Source of the DNA: CAYSPG01 sp964432885
Lineage (GTDB): Bacteria > Bacteroidota > Bacteroidia > AKYH767-A > OLB10
DNA: 53,785 nucleotides
Assembly: GCA_964432885.1 (NCBI GenBank)
Contig: CAYSPG010000025.1
Span: forward strand, 1-53,785
Reading direction: 5' to 3'
In this document: positions 7,715 through 17,521 of the stretch, one piece after another
How the letters are laid out: each line of letters begins with the position of its first letter
Position numbering within the stretch: the stretch's first letter is position 1
The notes under the pieces: model-generated
Told to the model about the DNA's origin: nothing
Seen by the model: the letters and a program-made list of their open reading frames with translations, nothing else
The model's database searches: none
Position numbers and translations under genes: made by a program

Positions 7715-10700
7715 ATGAAAAATTTAATAATACCCCTCTATAAAATAGTATCTATTCTTTCACTATGCATTTTGTTCTGCATACATACTTTTGCAACCAA
7801 TTATACATGGAATGGCAACACCTCCACCGCATGGACTACCACCAGCAACTGGACACCCAACGGCACACCCACATCCACCGATAACGTAACCATAGCAACT
7901 GGCACATACGCGCCTCTGTTATCAGCAAACGTTACCGTAAATAATTTTACGATTACGGGCAACACCCTTAACCTTAATGGTGATACCATTACTATTAACG
8001 GCACTGGTAATTTTTCGGGCGGAACTATAACGAACGGATTATTAAAGCCAAGTGGCAGCACCATACAATTTAATGGAACTGTCATTGATGCAAAAGTTGA
8101 TGCTGTAGTAACAAAGGTGTTGCTTGATGGCAGTACGTTTAATAAAAAGTGTTATTTTGAAGCCACAAGCAACATTCCTGGCACCTCTGCCGGTGGCAAT
8201 ACATTTAATGATACTGTAACCATTAAACGCGCTTACACCGGTAGCGGCATTATGTACCTTGGCAATAGCAGTGGTAATGTATTTAATAAGCTTCTTACAC
8301 TTATAAATGTTGGCACTAAAGAAATTGTAACAACCACCACAGGCGGCAGCAAGTTTAATGAAAATGTAATTGTAGAAAACACAAGCAGTGGCGGGATAAA
8401 TTTTGGTTATAGCACTACTGGAAGCGATACGCTGGCAAGCGGAAAAACAGTAACCATTAGCAGCAATGGTTTTACAACAGGTACTTTGTTGTTTTGCAAT
8501 TTTACTCAGTTGGGCAGTACGGCACAAAGCCTGACTGTAACGAGTAGCGCAATAATTAATTTAATACGGGCTACTTTTAGCGGAAACGTTACGTTAACTG
8601 CGCCCGGCATACTATGCAAGGCAAGTATCTTTAGCGGTACGTTTACGAGCACAACCAACGGAAGCACGAATACAAGTTGGAGCGGTTATAATTTTTTTAA
8701 TGGTGATGCTTCCATAACCAACACAAGCACGAGTGCCGATGTGCGGTTGGATAATGACAGCGCCAATACCTTTTACGGAAATCTTACTCTCACAACAAGC
8801 AGCAGTAAGGATATTAAGATGTGTTTTAGCAGCAGTACTACTTCTGTGTATGGAAATGTTACCGGAAATAATTCGCATGTAACGTTTAACAGTGGTACGG
8901 GTACGCTTGCCTTTAGAGGAGGCAATGCGCAAACGTTTAACAGTCCGGGGGCAATAGTTAAAGATGTGTTGCTGAAAAAATCGGCTAATAGTGTTACGCT
9001 TGATACTACATTAACCTGTACTGCTACTTTTACTTTTAATAAGGGTAATATTGTTACTTCTGCAAATCACTTGCTTGTGTTTAATGCAGGGAGTAGTGTT
9101 AGTGGTGCGAGTGATACGAGTTTTGTGAGCGGACCGGTGAAGAAGATTGGAAGTACAAGTTTTGTTTTTCCAGTAGGAAAAATTAATTATTACAGGGGAT
9201 TAACTATTAGTGCCCCATCTTCCGGCACAGATGCTTTTGTGAGTGAATTCTTAGTAGATGAAACTCCTGTTAACACATCTAGCAGGGACGCTACATTAGG
9301 ACATTTATTTAGAAAAAGTTATTGGAAGTTAAATCGAACCAATGGAAGCTCACAAGTTTATGTGACATTATCATGGAATAGTAATGTTGGTATAATAGAT
9401 ACAAGCTTGGTTATTATTAGTGGATGGAATGGTTCAATGTGGAAAGACTTAGGCAAAACAAATCAAACAGGAAATGCTGGCAATGGCACTGTCCGCACCT
9501 CTTCGTTGGTTTCGTCATATAATGAATTTGTTCTTAGCTACAATTATGTTGCAGCTAATCCATTTGTGTGTAGTTCAGTTTCATATAATGCTACTGCATC
9601 CAAAATTTTCTATTATACTTTTGATGCTAATACTACTAATATTGGCCCACAGTACCCCTCAGTATTAACTAATCCACAAACTGGACTTAGCAGCCCGGTA
9701 CTTGCACCCAATCCAGTTAGTTTAATACAATCATCAGGATTAGTTGATAATTATTTGAGAAATACAAGCGTTGGAAGCTCTTCAATTGACGGTCCTTCAA
9801 TGACATTTACAGACAATGTGGTTTGTGTTGAATTTATTTTTCGTTTAAACGTCAATCTAGGACAACAACAATTAATTAAATTCATTGAGTTTGACAACAA
9901 CGATCACCTTAGTTTTAAATTAGAGTATCCATATATGACTTTCAATACTTGTCATGATGATAATGGTACACTTAAGGATGATATTGCCTTACAAGTAAGA
10001 TTAGATGGAATAGACAAGAAAAGTTGGAATTATTATGTTGATGGACAGTGGCATCATATTTTTCTTAGATATAATTTAAATAGTGGCTCTGAAAAAAGAG
10101 AAATTTGGGTTGATGGCGAACTGAATGAAGGCTTTTATGATACCCCGGTTGCGGGATCATTTCTAAATTTAACTCCTCAATTTAGGCTTTTAAACGGAGT
10201 GCCGCATTATAAGTTTTTGGGTGATATAGATGAAATTGTTGTATATAGTGATGAGGTTTGTCCACAGCAAATTGTACAACATTACAATGATGCAATAATC
10301 GCTGGAGAACATTATTGCTTTACCAGTGGAGGGGCGCAATCTTGTCCGGTGTTATCGGGAGTTTCGGTTCCGACTATTACCAATTTAGAAGGAGAGTTAA
10401 ATCCGCTTGATTACCCTATCAACTACGACCCTAGTTTCCCTGAACCCAATTATAATGTGGTAAAACCCGCATTAACACAATTACAGAACTTTCCCTTGCC
10501 TCGCTTTATGCCGGGATATAAAGCAAATTTTCGAAGAAATTATAATTGGTTGCCTATTGATTATATGGGAGGATATATTCCCTCAAATGGAAGTGTGGTC
10601 CAGCAACAACCAGCAATAGTTACAGCAACTGAAATTCAAGCTGAACTGGCAAATAACTGGTATTATTTATTTAATGTGAATCCTGGGCTTGCTGAAGTAG

Positions 10701-13700
10701 TGGACGGTCAATCATTGTCATATATATATGGTTATAATGGGACTGATGCAAATACATTTGCAGCAGCCTTCGTTAAATACGCCAGAGATAATATTAATCC
10801 TTTGGACATAGGCTTGAGCGCTACTGTCTCTAGAAGTCATTTAAAAATACCTGTTTCTGGAGGGCTTGGATATCCGAACAATGAAACTTGCAAAGCTTTA
10901 ATTTCATGGCAGGGAATGAATCAGGTAGTTGGAAGTGGAGAGCATTACTTAAAGATTGGTACAGATTACATAAATAAACTTGGAAATATTATTACACCTG
11001 GAGCGGGGATTAATGTAAATGACTGCATGTCTAGTCCAAATGATGATGATGGAGACCCAAAGATCCTAAGCCCACTAATCACCTATCGAGGTGATTTTGA
11101 TGATGATGGAGACAGATTAAAAATTCTAATTGACAATTTAGACGATTACTTAAATTCCGGGACTAATATTTTCACTCTGGCAATGATTTCTGAAAACAAT
11201 GAATACACATTACCTACGGAGGATATGGATGAAATTCTTGGATCCAGTCCATATGTAGACGCAGACTTAGTTCCTGGAGAAGCTGCTTTAACCAACTGGT
11301 TTGATTATTTGGGTACATATAAAAAGGAGATTGATGCTGATCATTATCAAGATTTATTTCTACATGAAAATTTTTATACGAATCCTATTGTACATTCCAC
11401 TAATACTATGCTTTTGAATTATGGATTAGATGGTCAGCCCCAATATCGTTTTAACTATCGCCAGGGACGTGAGACCCAAACTGTCTACTCAACTGCTGGA
11501 GGCAATAAATATTTATCCACGCCAGATTTTTATCCGCGTGCTGCTTTCCGCTGGCATGAAAGAAGCGTGGGACCTAATCATGGTATTAAATGGATGTCTG
11601 ATTGCCGTAATCATGAGCTGATGTTTGGAGATAATAGATTTGCTCCATTTGTTTCACCCGGGTATTGGGCAAATGACGGATACATCGATGATGAGCGTAC
11701 TTTTATCAGACCTGCCCAATGGCTTGCATTACTAAAAAATGTTGGTTTAATGGGAGTTGATTTTTATCACACTTTTCACACCCTAAAAACCGATAATCCT
11801 GAACCTCCTGCAGGCTATGCATGGATGGCAAGCACTCCTGTTTACTCCCAGGCAATTTTGTCCAGAATAAATGATTTTTTAACGAGCGGTGAGCTTATGG
11901 CAGGAGATATTGTTGATAACACTTACTATAACTTTTATGACGAACAAGCAAATCTTGGATATACAAATTATAATACCGATGGCAAAACATATCGCTTTAA
12001 TGGAGGTGGTCCTGATATATTGGTAACAGCAAGGCAATTCCAGGTTTCGGGAAGTAATGTTCCCCGTTATGTAATTTCAGGCAGTGTGCAAAGCCTATCA
12101 AATGCTTTAGGAAATGCTCCTGATGAAAAAGTTGCTGAAGTGGATTTAGATTATCCGCAAACCGGTGTCAATAACTTAAAATTTAACGTGAGGCGGCAGG
12201 GTAGTACTTATGTATATGATAAAACATTTAGCCCATATGTTTTTTACCAATTGGATGCCTGGCATGAAAATTCACATCCTGAGCGCTGGTCAAAAGATTT
12301 TTATTTTGAAGCTGAAGTATATGACAATAGTTCAAATGTTCCTACAAGGGTTACTGTGGATAATGGTACAAATGGTTCAATATCAGATGAGGATTTTACT
12401 GACTTCACCACTTATATAACTTTTCCGAGTGGAACTGCTGTTGCAGACTATAACTTTAATCCACGCTCATGCCCTAATGGAGAGCTTTATTTATGGGTAA
12501 AGGCCAGAATCCCAAGCGGAAGTGCAACTGTTAGCTATAATTTTAATTACGCTGGCGGAACCGCTGTAACCGGAACTATTGGGTGTGTAAATTCATCTAA
12601 TTGGAAGTGGTATCGCTTTGCGCAAAACACACTTCATCCTGTTTTTTTCAGTTCTATTACCCCAAAGGAATACACACTTAAGCTAAGTTCATCAAGCACT
12701 GCAATTCAAATTGATCAAATTGTAATTACACCTGATAAGAATCTCGCATTATCTCCCGAACCCGACCGTTGCACCAATGTAGCATCAAACTATTGCTTAG
12801 GCTCAAGTATTCTAACTATTAGTTCGCCCACCTCAACTTCATCCATTGGAACTTCAACACCAAAACAGGTAATTTTATTAAACGCAGACCTAACTGTTAA
12901 TAATGCCTTTACTTTATATGGTAAAACTTTGATTTGCGATGCAGGCGTAAAAATTCATATTGCCCCCTCTTCCTCACTCACTGTAAATGACAATACCATA
13001 TTCCAGGGCTGTGGGGCTTTATGGAAAGGTATTGAAGTTGAAAATCAAACGTGTACCCTGTCTATAGATCAGTCACTTGTTGAAGATGCAGAAATTGCAA
13101 TAGATATTATGGGTAATCCTCCGTCAGTAAATCTTACTCTTACCAATTCTGTTTTTGATCATAATGAAACAAGCATCATGTCATTAAGCAGCAGTGTTAC
13201 AGATTATAGCGGAACAACCATAACAGGTTGCACATTCAGATGTAAGGATAGAAACGTGCATGGCTTAAGTCGCAAAAGCCTTTTACATGCGCGGTTTAAC
13301 AAAGCTTCTCAATTTACTTTTGGCGATTCAAACGAACCGCAAAATGTTTTTGAGGAAGGGCAGACAGGCTTAATGCTCGTAGACCCTGAGGATTTTGACA
13401 TCCAGAATAATTTTTTCCGTTATACGGTTGATAATGGCGTTAGCCGGAGCGGATATGGTTTAATGTTATATACACGAAATTTATTGTCAACATTCAGCAG
13501 GATTATTAATGACAATGACTTTGAAAGTAATCCTTACTCAATATGGTCGGTGGGAGTGCCCGCCCACGTTACCAACAATAATTTTTTTAATGATAAAGAA
13601 TCCATAACTTTTAACCGCTGCATACTTAATAATGATGCTACCAATCATATTAGAATTTCAAATGATACCATTGTGGGCAGCCAGCGCGGAATTTCTTTAA

Positions 13701-15376
13701 ATTATTGTTGGAGTAATATAGTTGAAATGGAAGCTAATGTTATCTGCAACATTCCTGCTTCGGCAAATGTGAATGAATACACGGCTGGCATAGATATAAA
13801 TGGCGTGGCGGCAGCTCCCAATGAAATTACTATTGCTGATAATTTTATTGAGTCGGGAGGCACGTATGGGGTATATATTAAAAACGAACAAAAGTTAGCC
13901 CTGCCATTTCCCGAAATAACAAACAACACGGTAAAGTTGGTGCATGGTGCTGACTATGCACAACCAAAATGGGGCTTTAAATTAAACAATTGCAAAAGTT
14001 GGAGGCTTATATGTAATAAAATTGCTGGAAATGATTATGACGGCATGCCTTTAAAGTGGGGCATGGAGTTTGGAATTTCGCAGGACAATTTTTTGCTCTG
14101 CAATAAAACAGATATAGTTGAAAAAGGGCTGGTTTTTATTGGCAGTTGCATTGGAACTGTTATTGCCAGCAATACCTTTAGCGAGCAATACAGGGGTTTG
14201 GTGGCAGGGGATGAGTTCAGCTCTGCTGATGGTGATATTGGTGACCAACTCGGATTTATTAATGGAACAGCTTATACTGCTGGTAATAAATATCAAGGAG
14301 TAGGTAATACAAGTGTTTTTGGATCAATTGGTGGATTTGGATCAGGACATGCAACTTTTAGGTTTAATACTTTAGATCCTAATGTGCTATACATGGAAAC
14401 AAATGGAGCAGGAATTTACTATACAGCAAATGGTTATGGTAATAATGGAGGGATAAATACTTCATTTACTTCAAATACTACGATAGGTTCCGGTAATCCA
14501 TTCACATGTCCAACATCTAATTGTTCAGGAGGTCAGTTTGCCACAAACATTCAGTTGCAGGAAATGATTGACAGGGCAGTGGCTGCTGTTCCGGCAGAAG
14601 GATTAACTAAAAATACCGTGGTTTACGGCAAGTATTACCTGTATAATTTTTTGGTTAATAGCCCCAATTGGCTCGACAGCAGCCAGGTGCTGGAAGATTT
14701 TTATGACAGCACTTCTGCTGTCAACTTAGGAGTTTTTGAATTAAATCTCAGGGCAAGGGATATGTTCAGCGTTCCGGAAATTATTGGCGATGCAGATGCG
14801 CTTGAAGATGCAATAGAAACATCACGCACTGCCAACACGCTGCTTACCGATACCGAAACGTACAGCGCCAATCACATTTTATTTAATGAGATTTTATACA
14901 ACTGGCTTATAAGCGGCACTGATACGCTTACAACAGAAGACTCAACAGCCCTTGCCGACCTTGCAAACCAATGCCCTTATTCAGCAGGTGCATCCGTTTA
15001 TGAGGCAAGAGCATTGTATGAGCTTGCCGTAAGCCGGAAGTATTATGATGATGCCGCCTTGTGCGGAGAAGAAGAAGCGAGACTCAGTCAATCAGAAAAT
15101 CCATTAACAGAACCTGCCGAATCTCGAATAAAAGCGGGAATTTATCCAAATCCTACATCGGGTAGCCTCTCTGTTGTTACTACAGAAGTAATTGATAATG
15201 GATTGATTCGGATAAGCGATTTATCAGGCAGAATAATTATCAGCAATGTTCTTTCCGATAAAACTACTCTTACAAATCTGAATATTGATTATTTAGCCCC
15301 GGGTACATATTTTTACAATATAAAGAATAATAACAAACAACTAAGCAATGGAAAACTGGTGTTAATAAAGCAATAA
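7715..15376 (+). CDS. Giant multidomain T9SS type A cargo (LamG, unknown core, beta-helix)
   Basis: A 2,553-aa secreted protein. A signal peptide (about 1-28, ending TFA) is followed by about 1-500 of Thr/Ser/Asn-rich beta-repeats typical of Bacteroidota surface proteins. Around 500-640 is a beta-sandwich-like stretch. A LamG/concanavalin-like domain fills about 704-862 (WHHIFLRYN, KFLGDIDEIVVYSDE). Residues about 870-1560 form an unrecognised globular region with aromatic and acidic motifs (LFLHENFYTNP, GVDFYHTFHTLK) reminiscent of a TIM-barrel glycoside hydrolase. A carbohydrate-binding-like module covers about 1560-1680. A right-handed parallel beta-helix runs about 1700-2260, followed by a helical segment to about 2460. 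Residues about 2472-2553 are a T9SS type A tail (AGIYPNPTSG, LAPGTYFYNI). It probably acts on polysaccharide or as an adhesin; no activity can be assigned. Confidence 0.85.
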   Translation: MKNLIIPLYKIVSILSLCILFCIHTFATNYTWNGNTSTAWTTTSNWTPNGTPTSTDNVTIATGTYAPLLSANVTVNNFTITGNTLNLNGDTITINGTGNFSGGTITNGLLKPSGSTIQFNGTVIDAKVDAVVTKVLLDGSTFNKKCYFEATSNIPGTSAGGNTFNDTVTIKRAYTGSGIMYLGNSSGNVFNKLLTLINVGTKEIVTTTTGGSKFNENVIVENTSSGGINFGYSTTGSDTLASGKTVTISSNGFTTGTLLFCNFTQLGSTAQSLTVTSSAIINLIRATFSGNVTLTAPGILCKASIFSGTFTSTTNGSTNTSWSGYNFFNGDASITNTSTSADVRLDNDSANTFYGNLTLTTSSSKDIKMCFSSSTTSVYGNVTGNNSHVTFNSGTGTLAFRGGNAQTFNSPGAIVKDVLLKKSANSVTLDTTLTCTATFTFNKGNIVTSANHLLVFNAGSSVSGASDTSFVSGPVKKIGSTSFVFPVGKINYYRGLTISAPSSGTDAFVSEFLVDETPVNTSSRDATLGHLFRKSYWKLNRTNGSSQVYVTLSWNSNVGIIDTSLVIISGWNGSMWKDLGKTNQTGNAGNGTVRTSSLVSSYNEFVLSYNYVAANPFVCSSVSYNATASKIFYYTFDANTTNIGPQYPSVLTNPQTGLSSPVLAPNPVSLIQSSGLVDNYLRNTSVGSSSIDGPSMTFTDNVVCVEFIFRLNVNLGQQQLIKFIEFDNNDHLSFKLEYPYMTFNTCHDDNGTLKDDIALQVRLDGIDKKSWNYYVDGQWHHIFLRYNLNSGSEKREIWVDGELNEGFYDTPVAGSFLNLTPQFRLLNGVPHYKFLGDIDEIVVYSDEVCPQQIVQHYNDAIIAGEHYCFTSGGAQSCPVLSGVSVPTITNLEGELNPLDYPINYDPSFPEPNYNVVKPALTQLQNFPLPRFMPGYKANFRRNYNWLPIDYMGGYIPSNGSVVQQQPAIVTATEIQAELANNWYYLFNVNPGLAEVVDGQSLSYIYGYNGTDANTFAAAFVKYARDNINPLDIGLSATVSRSHLKIPVSGGLGYPNNETCKALISWQGMNQVVGSGEHYLKIGTDYINKLGNIITPGAGINVNDCMSSPNDDDGDPKILSPLITYRGDFDDDGDRLKILIDNLDDYLNSGTNIFTLAMISENNEYTLPTEDMDEILGSSPYVDADLVPGEAALTNWFDYLGTYKKEIDADHYQDLFLHENFYTNPIVHSTNTMLLNYGLDGQPQYRFNYRQGRETQTVYSTAGGNKYLSTPDFYPRAAFRWHERSVGPNHGIKWMSDCRNHELMFGDNRFAPFVSPGYWANDGYIDDERTFIRPAQWLALLKNVGLMGVDFYHTFHTLKTDNPEPPAGYAWMASTPVYSQAILSRINDFLTSGELMAGDIVDNTYYNFYDEQANLGYTNYNTDGKTYRFNGGGPDILVTARQFQVSGSNVPRYVISGSVQSLSNALGNAPDEKVAEVDLDYPQTGVNNLKFNVRRQGSTYVYDKTFSPYVFYQLDAWHENSHPERWSKDFYFEAEVYDNSSNVPTRVTVDNGTNGSISDEDFTDFTTYITFPSGTAVADYNFNPRSCPNGELYLWVKARIPSGSATVSYNFNYAGGTAVTGTIGCVNSSNWKWYRFAQNTLHPVFFSSITPKEYTLKLSSSSTAIQIDQIVITPDKNLALSPEPDRCTNVASNYCLGSSILTISSPTSTSSIGTSTPKQVILLNADLTVNNAFTLYGKTLICDAGVKIHIAPSSSLTVNDNTIFQGCGALWKGIEVENQTCTLSIDQSLVEDAEIAIDIMGNPPSVNLTLTNSVFDHNETSIMSLSSSVTDYSGTTITGCTFRCKDRNVHGLSRKSLLHARFNKASQFTFGDSNEPQNVFEEGQTGLMLVDPEDFDIQNNFFRYTVDNGVSRSGYGLMLYTRNLLSTFSRIINDNDFESNPYSIWSVGVPAHVTNNNFFNDKESITFNRCILNNDATNHIRISNDTIVGSQRGISLNYCWSNIVEMEANVICNIPASANVNEYTAGIDINGVAAAPNEITIADNFIESGGTYGVYIKNEQKLALPFPEITNNTVKLVHGADYAQPKWGFKLNNCKSWRLICNKIAGNDYDGMPLKWGMEFGISQDNFLLCNKTDIVEKGLVFIGSCIGTVIASNTFSEQYRGLVAGDEFSSADGDIGDQLGFINGTAYTAGNKYQGVGNTSVFGSIGGFGSGHATFRFNTLDPNVLYMETNGAGIYYTANGYGNNGGINTSFTSNTTIGSGNPFTCPTSNCSGGQFATNIQLQEMIDRAVAAVPAEGLTKNTVVYGKYYLYNFLVNSPNWLDSSQVLEDFYDSTSAVNLGVFELNLRARDMFSVPEIIGDADALEDAIETSRTANTLLTDTETYSANHILFNEILYNWLISGTDTLTTEDSTALADLANQCPYSAGASVYEARALYELAVSRKYYDDAALCGEEEARLSQSENPLTEPAESRIKAGIYPNPTSGSLSVVTTEVIDNGLIRISDLSGRIIISNVLSDKTTLTNLNIDYLAPGTYFYNIKNNNKQLSNGKLVLIKQ

Positions 15377-15389
15377 TAAGTTAATAATC

Positions 15390-15418
15390 AAAAGGCTTGC
15401 AAAGTTTGCAAGCCTTTT
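15390..15418 (+). terminator. Rho-independent terminator after the giant cargo gene
   Basis: AAAAGGCTTGCAAA and GTTTGCAAGCCTTTT form a near-perfect 14-bp stem with almost no loop, beginning 13 nt after the stop at 15376 and followed by GTATTTTT. It shows that the next gene does not start at a TTG inside the hairpin but at the ATG at 15433. Confidence 0.8.
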
Positions 15419-15432
15419 GTATTTTTGAGAGA

Positions 15433-16956
15433 ATGATAAGGAATTTTATCTTGATTTATTTTGTGGTTGTTAATTGCACTTGTCTTGCGCAAAAAAATGA
15501 TAATACATGGCCATTAGCCTCCATTTATTTTCCTCCTGGCAATCTTTTTTATAAATTAGATTTTGCAAATGGAAACCCGGATACGGTAGTGTATCAGAGA
15601 AAGATGCTGTTTTTTATAACGAATGCCGCTGTTAGTGACTCCTCGGGTTCATTACAATTTTATTCAAATGGAATTTGGATTGCTAATAAATTAGAAGACA
15701 CTTTGTTTAACAGCCAAAATTTTAATAATGGGTATTCAACCTCAAGCCATATTAATTCTGGATTAGGTATAACTCAAGCCATAATATTTTTAACTGTTAA
15801 TCATACTAATCTGATTCATTATGTCATTCATGAAAGTGCAGAAAGTTTTTTAAATCAGGATAGTGCGAATGATGTTCAACCATTAGACTTAAGGTATAGC
15901 GTAATTGATATGTCTTTAGATAGTGGTAATGGAGGAATTGTAAGCGGGTTAAAAGACATAAGGCCATTGCAGGATACGCTTTTGTTCGGACGGATTACAG
16001 CTACAAAACATGCAAACGGCAGAGACTGGTGGGTGGTTACACACAAATATTATTCTGATATTTATTACACTCTTTTATTTACTCCTTATGGAGTTTACGG
16101 ACCATATAGTCAGCAAATAGGGCCGGTGCTGTATCCCAAGTTTGGAAATAATTATGACTATGATATTTACGGAATGTCATCTTTTGCTTATGATGGTTCA
16201 AAGTATGCAATGATTGGAGTAAACAATGTTTTGCATTTAATGGACTTTGACAGATGCAGTGGGCTTTTCAGCAATCACCAGTCTATACAAGTTAACGATA
16301 CTGTTAGTGCAGGATTAGGGTGCAGTTTTTCGCCAAACAGCAGGTATTTATATGTCAATACATATCTAAAAGCATTTCAATTTGATACATATTCTACTAA
16401 TATTTCAGCCACTGAAACCTTGGTGGCAAGCTATGATGGCTTTATGGATCCGCTGGAAACATGGTTTTTTCTAAACCAACAGGGGCCTGATGGGAAAATA
16501 TATGTAAGCACAGCTAATTTTAGTAGGTCAATCCATGTAATAGAAAATCCGGATAGTGCCGGTATTGCATGTAGTTTTAATCAGCACAGTTTAATTTTAC
16601 CTTACCTGGGTGGTACAATGGGTATTCCGAACTTCCCCAACTACCGTTTGGGTCGCTTAGTTGGCAGCCCGTGCGATACGTTAACAGCGGTCTCGGATGC
16701 ACAACCACCCGCTATTAATTTAAAAACAAACCCAAATCCAAATGATGGCAATTTTATTATAAACTATGAGTTGCCACAAAACAAAAGTGGCACTTTGGAA
16801 ATAATGGATATAATGAGCAAAGTTGTTTATAAACAAACATTACCTCAATGGAGTGTTATGCAACGTTTAAATTTGGAAAAGCTAACGGCAGGGGTGTATG
16901 TTGTTAAATTATCAAGTGATAATAAAAATAGTTTTAGTAGGTTTGTTAAGAATTAG
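15433..16956 (+). CDS. Secreted beta-propeller-like T9SS type A cargo
   Basis: A 507-aa protein when started at the ATG at 15433. A longer reading from a TTG at 15397 would translate the terminator hairpin and weaken the signal peptide. The N-terminus MIRNFILIYFVVVNCTCLAQ is a signal peptide. The middle (about 30-420) has propeller-type blades: GITQAIIFLTVNHTNLIHY, DWWVVTHKYYSDIYY, CSFSPNSRYLYVN, GPDGKIYVSTAN. This architecture is common in gliding/T9SS cargo proteins. The tail from about 435 is a T9SS type A sorting domain (LKTNPNPNDGNFIIN, LTAGVYVVKL). It follows the giant cargo in the same direction but behind a terminator, so it is likely transcribed on its own. Function unknown. Confidence 0.8.
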   Translation: MIRNFILIYFVVVNCTCLAQKNDNTWPLASIYFPPGNLFYKLDFANGNPDTVVYQRKMLFFITNAAVSDSSGSLQFYSNGIWIANKLEDTLFNSQNFNNGYSTSSHINSGLGITQAIIFLTVNHTNLIHYVIHESAESFLNQDSANDVQPLDLRYSVIDMSLDSGNGGIVSGLKDIRPLQDTLLFGRITATKHANGRDWWVVTHKYYSDIYYTLLFTPYGVYGPYSQQIGPVLYPKFGNNYDYDIYGMSSFAYDGSKYAMIGVNNVLHLMDFDRCSGLFSNHQSIQVNDTVSAGLGCSFSPNSRYLYVNTYLKAFQFDTYSTNISATETLVASYDGFMDPLETWFFLNQQGPDGKIYVSTANFSRSIHVIENPDSAGIACSFNQHSLILPYLGGTMGIPNFPNYRLGRLVGSPCDTLTAVSDAQPPAINLKTNPNPNDGNFIINYELPQNKSGTLEIMDIMSKVVYKQTLPQWSVMQRLNLEKLTAGVYVVKLSSDNKNSFSRFVKN

Positions 16957-17159
16957 TGTTTAAAAAAATATATGATTTAATGGGCAAGTAGGTTTTTTAT
17001 CAGCCTGCATTTATACAAACCAAATTACAATTCCTGTGTTTCAGTTGTCACCAGGAGTTTAGGTAATTGAAGTAAATCATGAAGGGATAAAAAAAAGAGT
17101 GAAGTTTGTGAAGGAGTAAAAAAAAACTTAAATTTTTAACCCCCCAAATAAAATTATAT

Positions 17160-17423
17160 TTATTTTCTTTCTTCAAATTTTGTCCAAAATTCCTTAAGAC
17201 TTATTTCGAATATTTCCTCCGAAATTCTTTTTATTAGATAAGATGAGGGATTGGTATCTCCGCGCTCTAACCTTCTTACGTTAGATCTATCCATTGAAAG
17301 TTGCTTCCCAAAAGAAATTGCAGTCATTTTTCTTTCAAGCCGTAATTCTTTAATGTGAATACCTAGATTTTTCAACCAAGATTTCTTTTCCTTCTCTTTT
17401 CTTGTTCGCTCTTTTGGCAACAT
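17160..17423 (-). CDS. XRE-family helix-turn-helix regulator
   Basis: An 87-aa protein started at the ATG at 17423 (MLPKERTRKEKE). A TTG-started extension to 17450 is less likely. Residues about 20-80 form a Cro/C1-type HTH: LGIHIKELRLERKMTAISFG, then LSMDRSNVRRLERGDTNPS, the recognition helix and the usual E-R-G-x-x-x-P-S turn. The N-terminal 15 residues are strongly basic. It is divergent from the membrane/SH3 gene at 17522, with an inverted repeat (17461-17480) over that gene's promoter, as expected of a local repressor. Small XRE proteins of this kind often accompany mobile or toxin loci. Confidence 0.85.
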   Translation of the reverse strand: MLPKERTRKEKEKKSWLKNLGIHIKELRLERKMTAISFGKQLSMDRSNVRRLERGDTNPSSYLIKRISEEIFEISLKEFWTKFEERK

Positions 17424-17460
17424 TATAAATGCATAAGCGATACAATACAATAAGAAAAAA

Positions 17461-17501
17461 TGTTATCAATTTTGACAACACAACTTAAGTCCCTATTATT
17501 G
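17461..17501 (+). promoter_or_regulatory. Promoter plus candidate operator for the SH3 membrane protein
   Basis: -33 TTTG (17471-17474), 19-nt spacer, -7 TATTATTG (17494-17501; one mismatch to TAnnTTTG), ending 20 nt before the ATG at 17522. Over the -33 lies the inverted repeat TGTTATC-N6-GACAACA (17461-17480), six of seven positions paired. This is a likely binding site for the divergent XRE protein. Confidence 0.5.
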
Positions 17502-17521
17502 CCAGCTAAAATGAAAGTTGT

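Noticed and set aside
7801..8932. Three long open frames on the minus strand under the giant cargo gene
   Set aside because: They are antisense shadows caused by AGC/ACG-rich repeats in the real gene; no signal peptide, motif or start context supports them.
15397..15432. TTG-initiated N-terminal extension of the propeller cargo
   Set aside because: It would translate the terminator hairpin at 15390-15418 and put polar residues ahead of the signal peptide; the ATG at 15433 is better.
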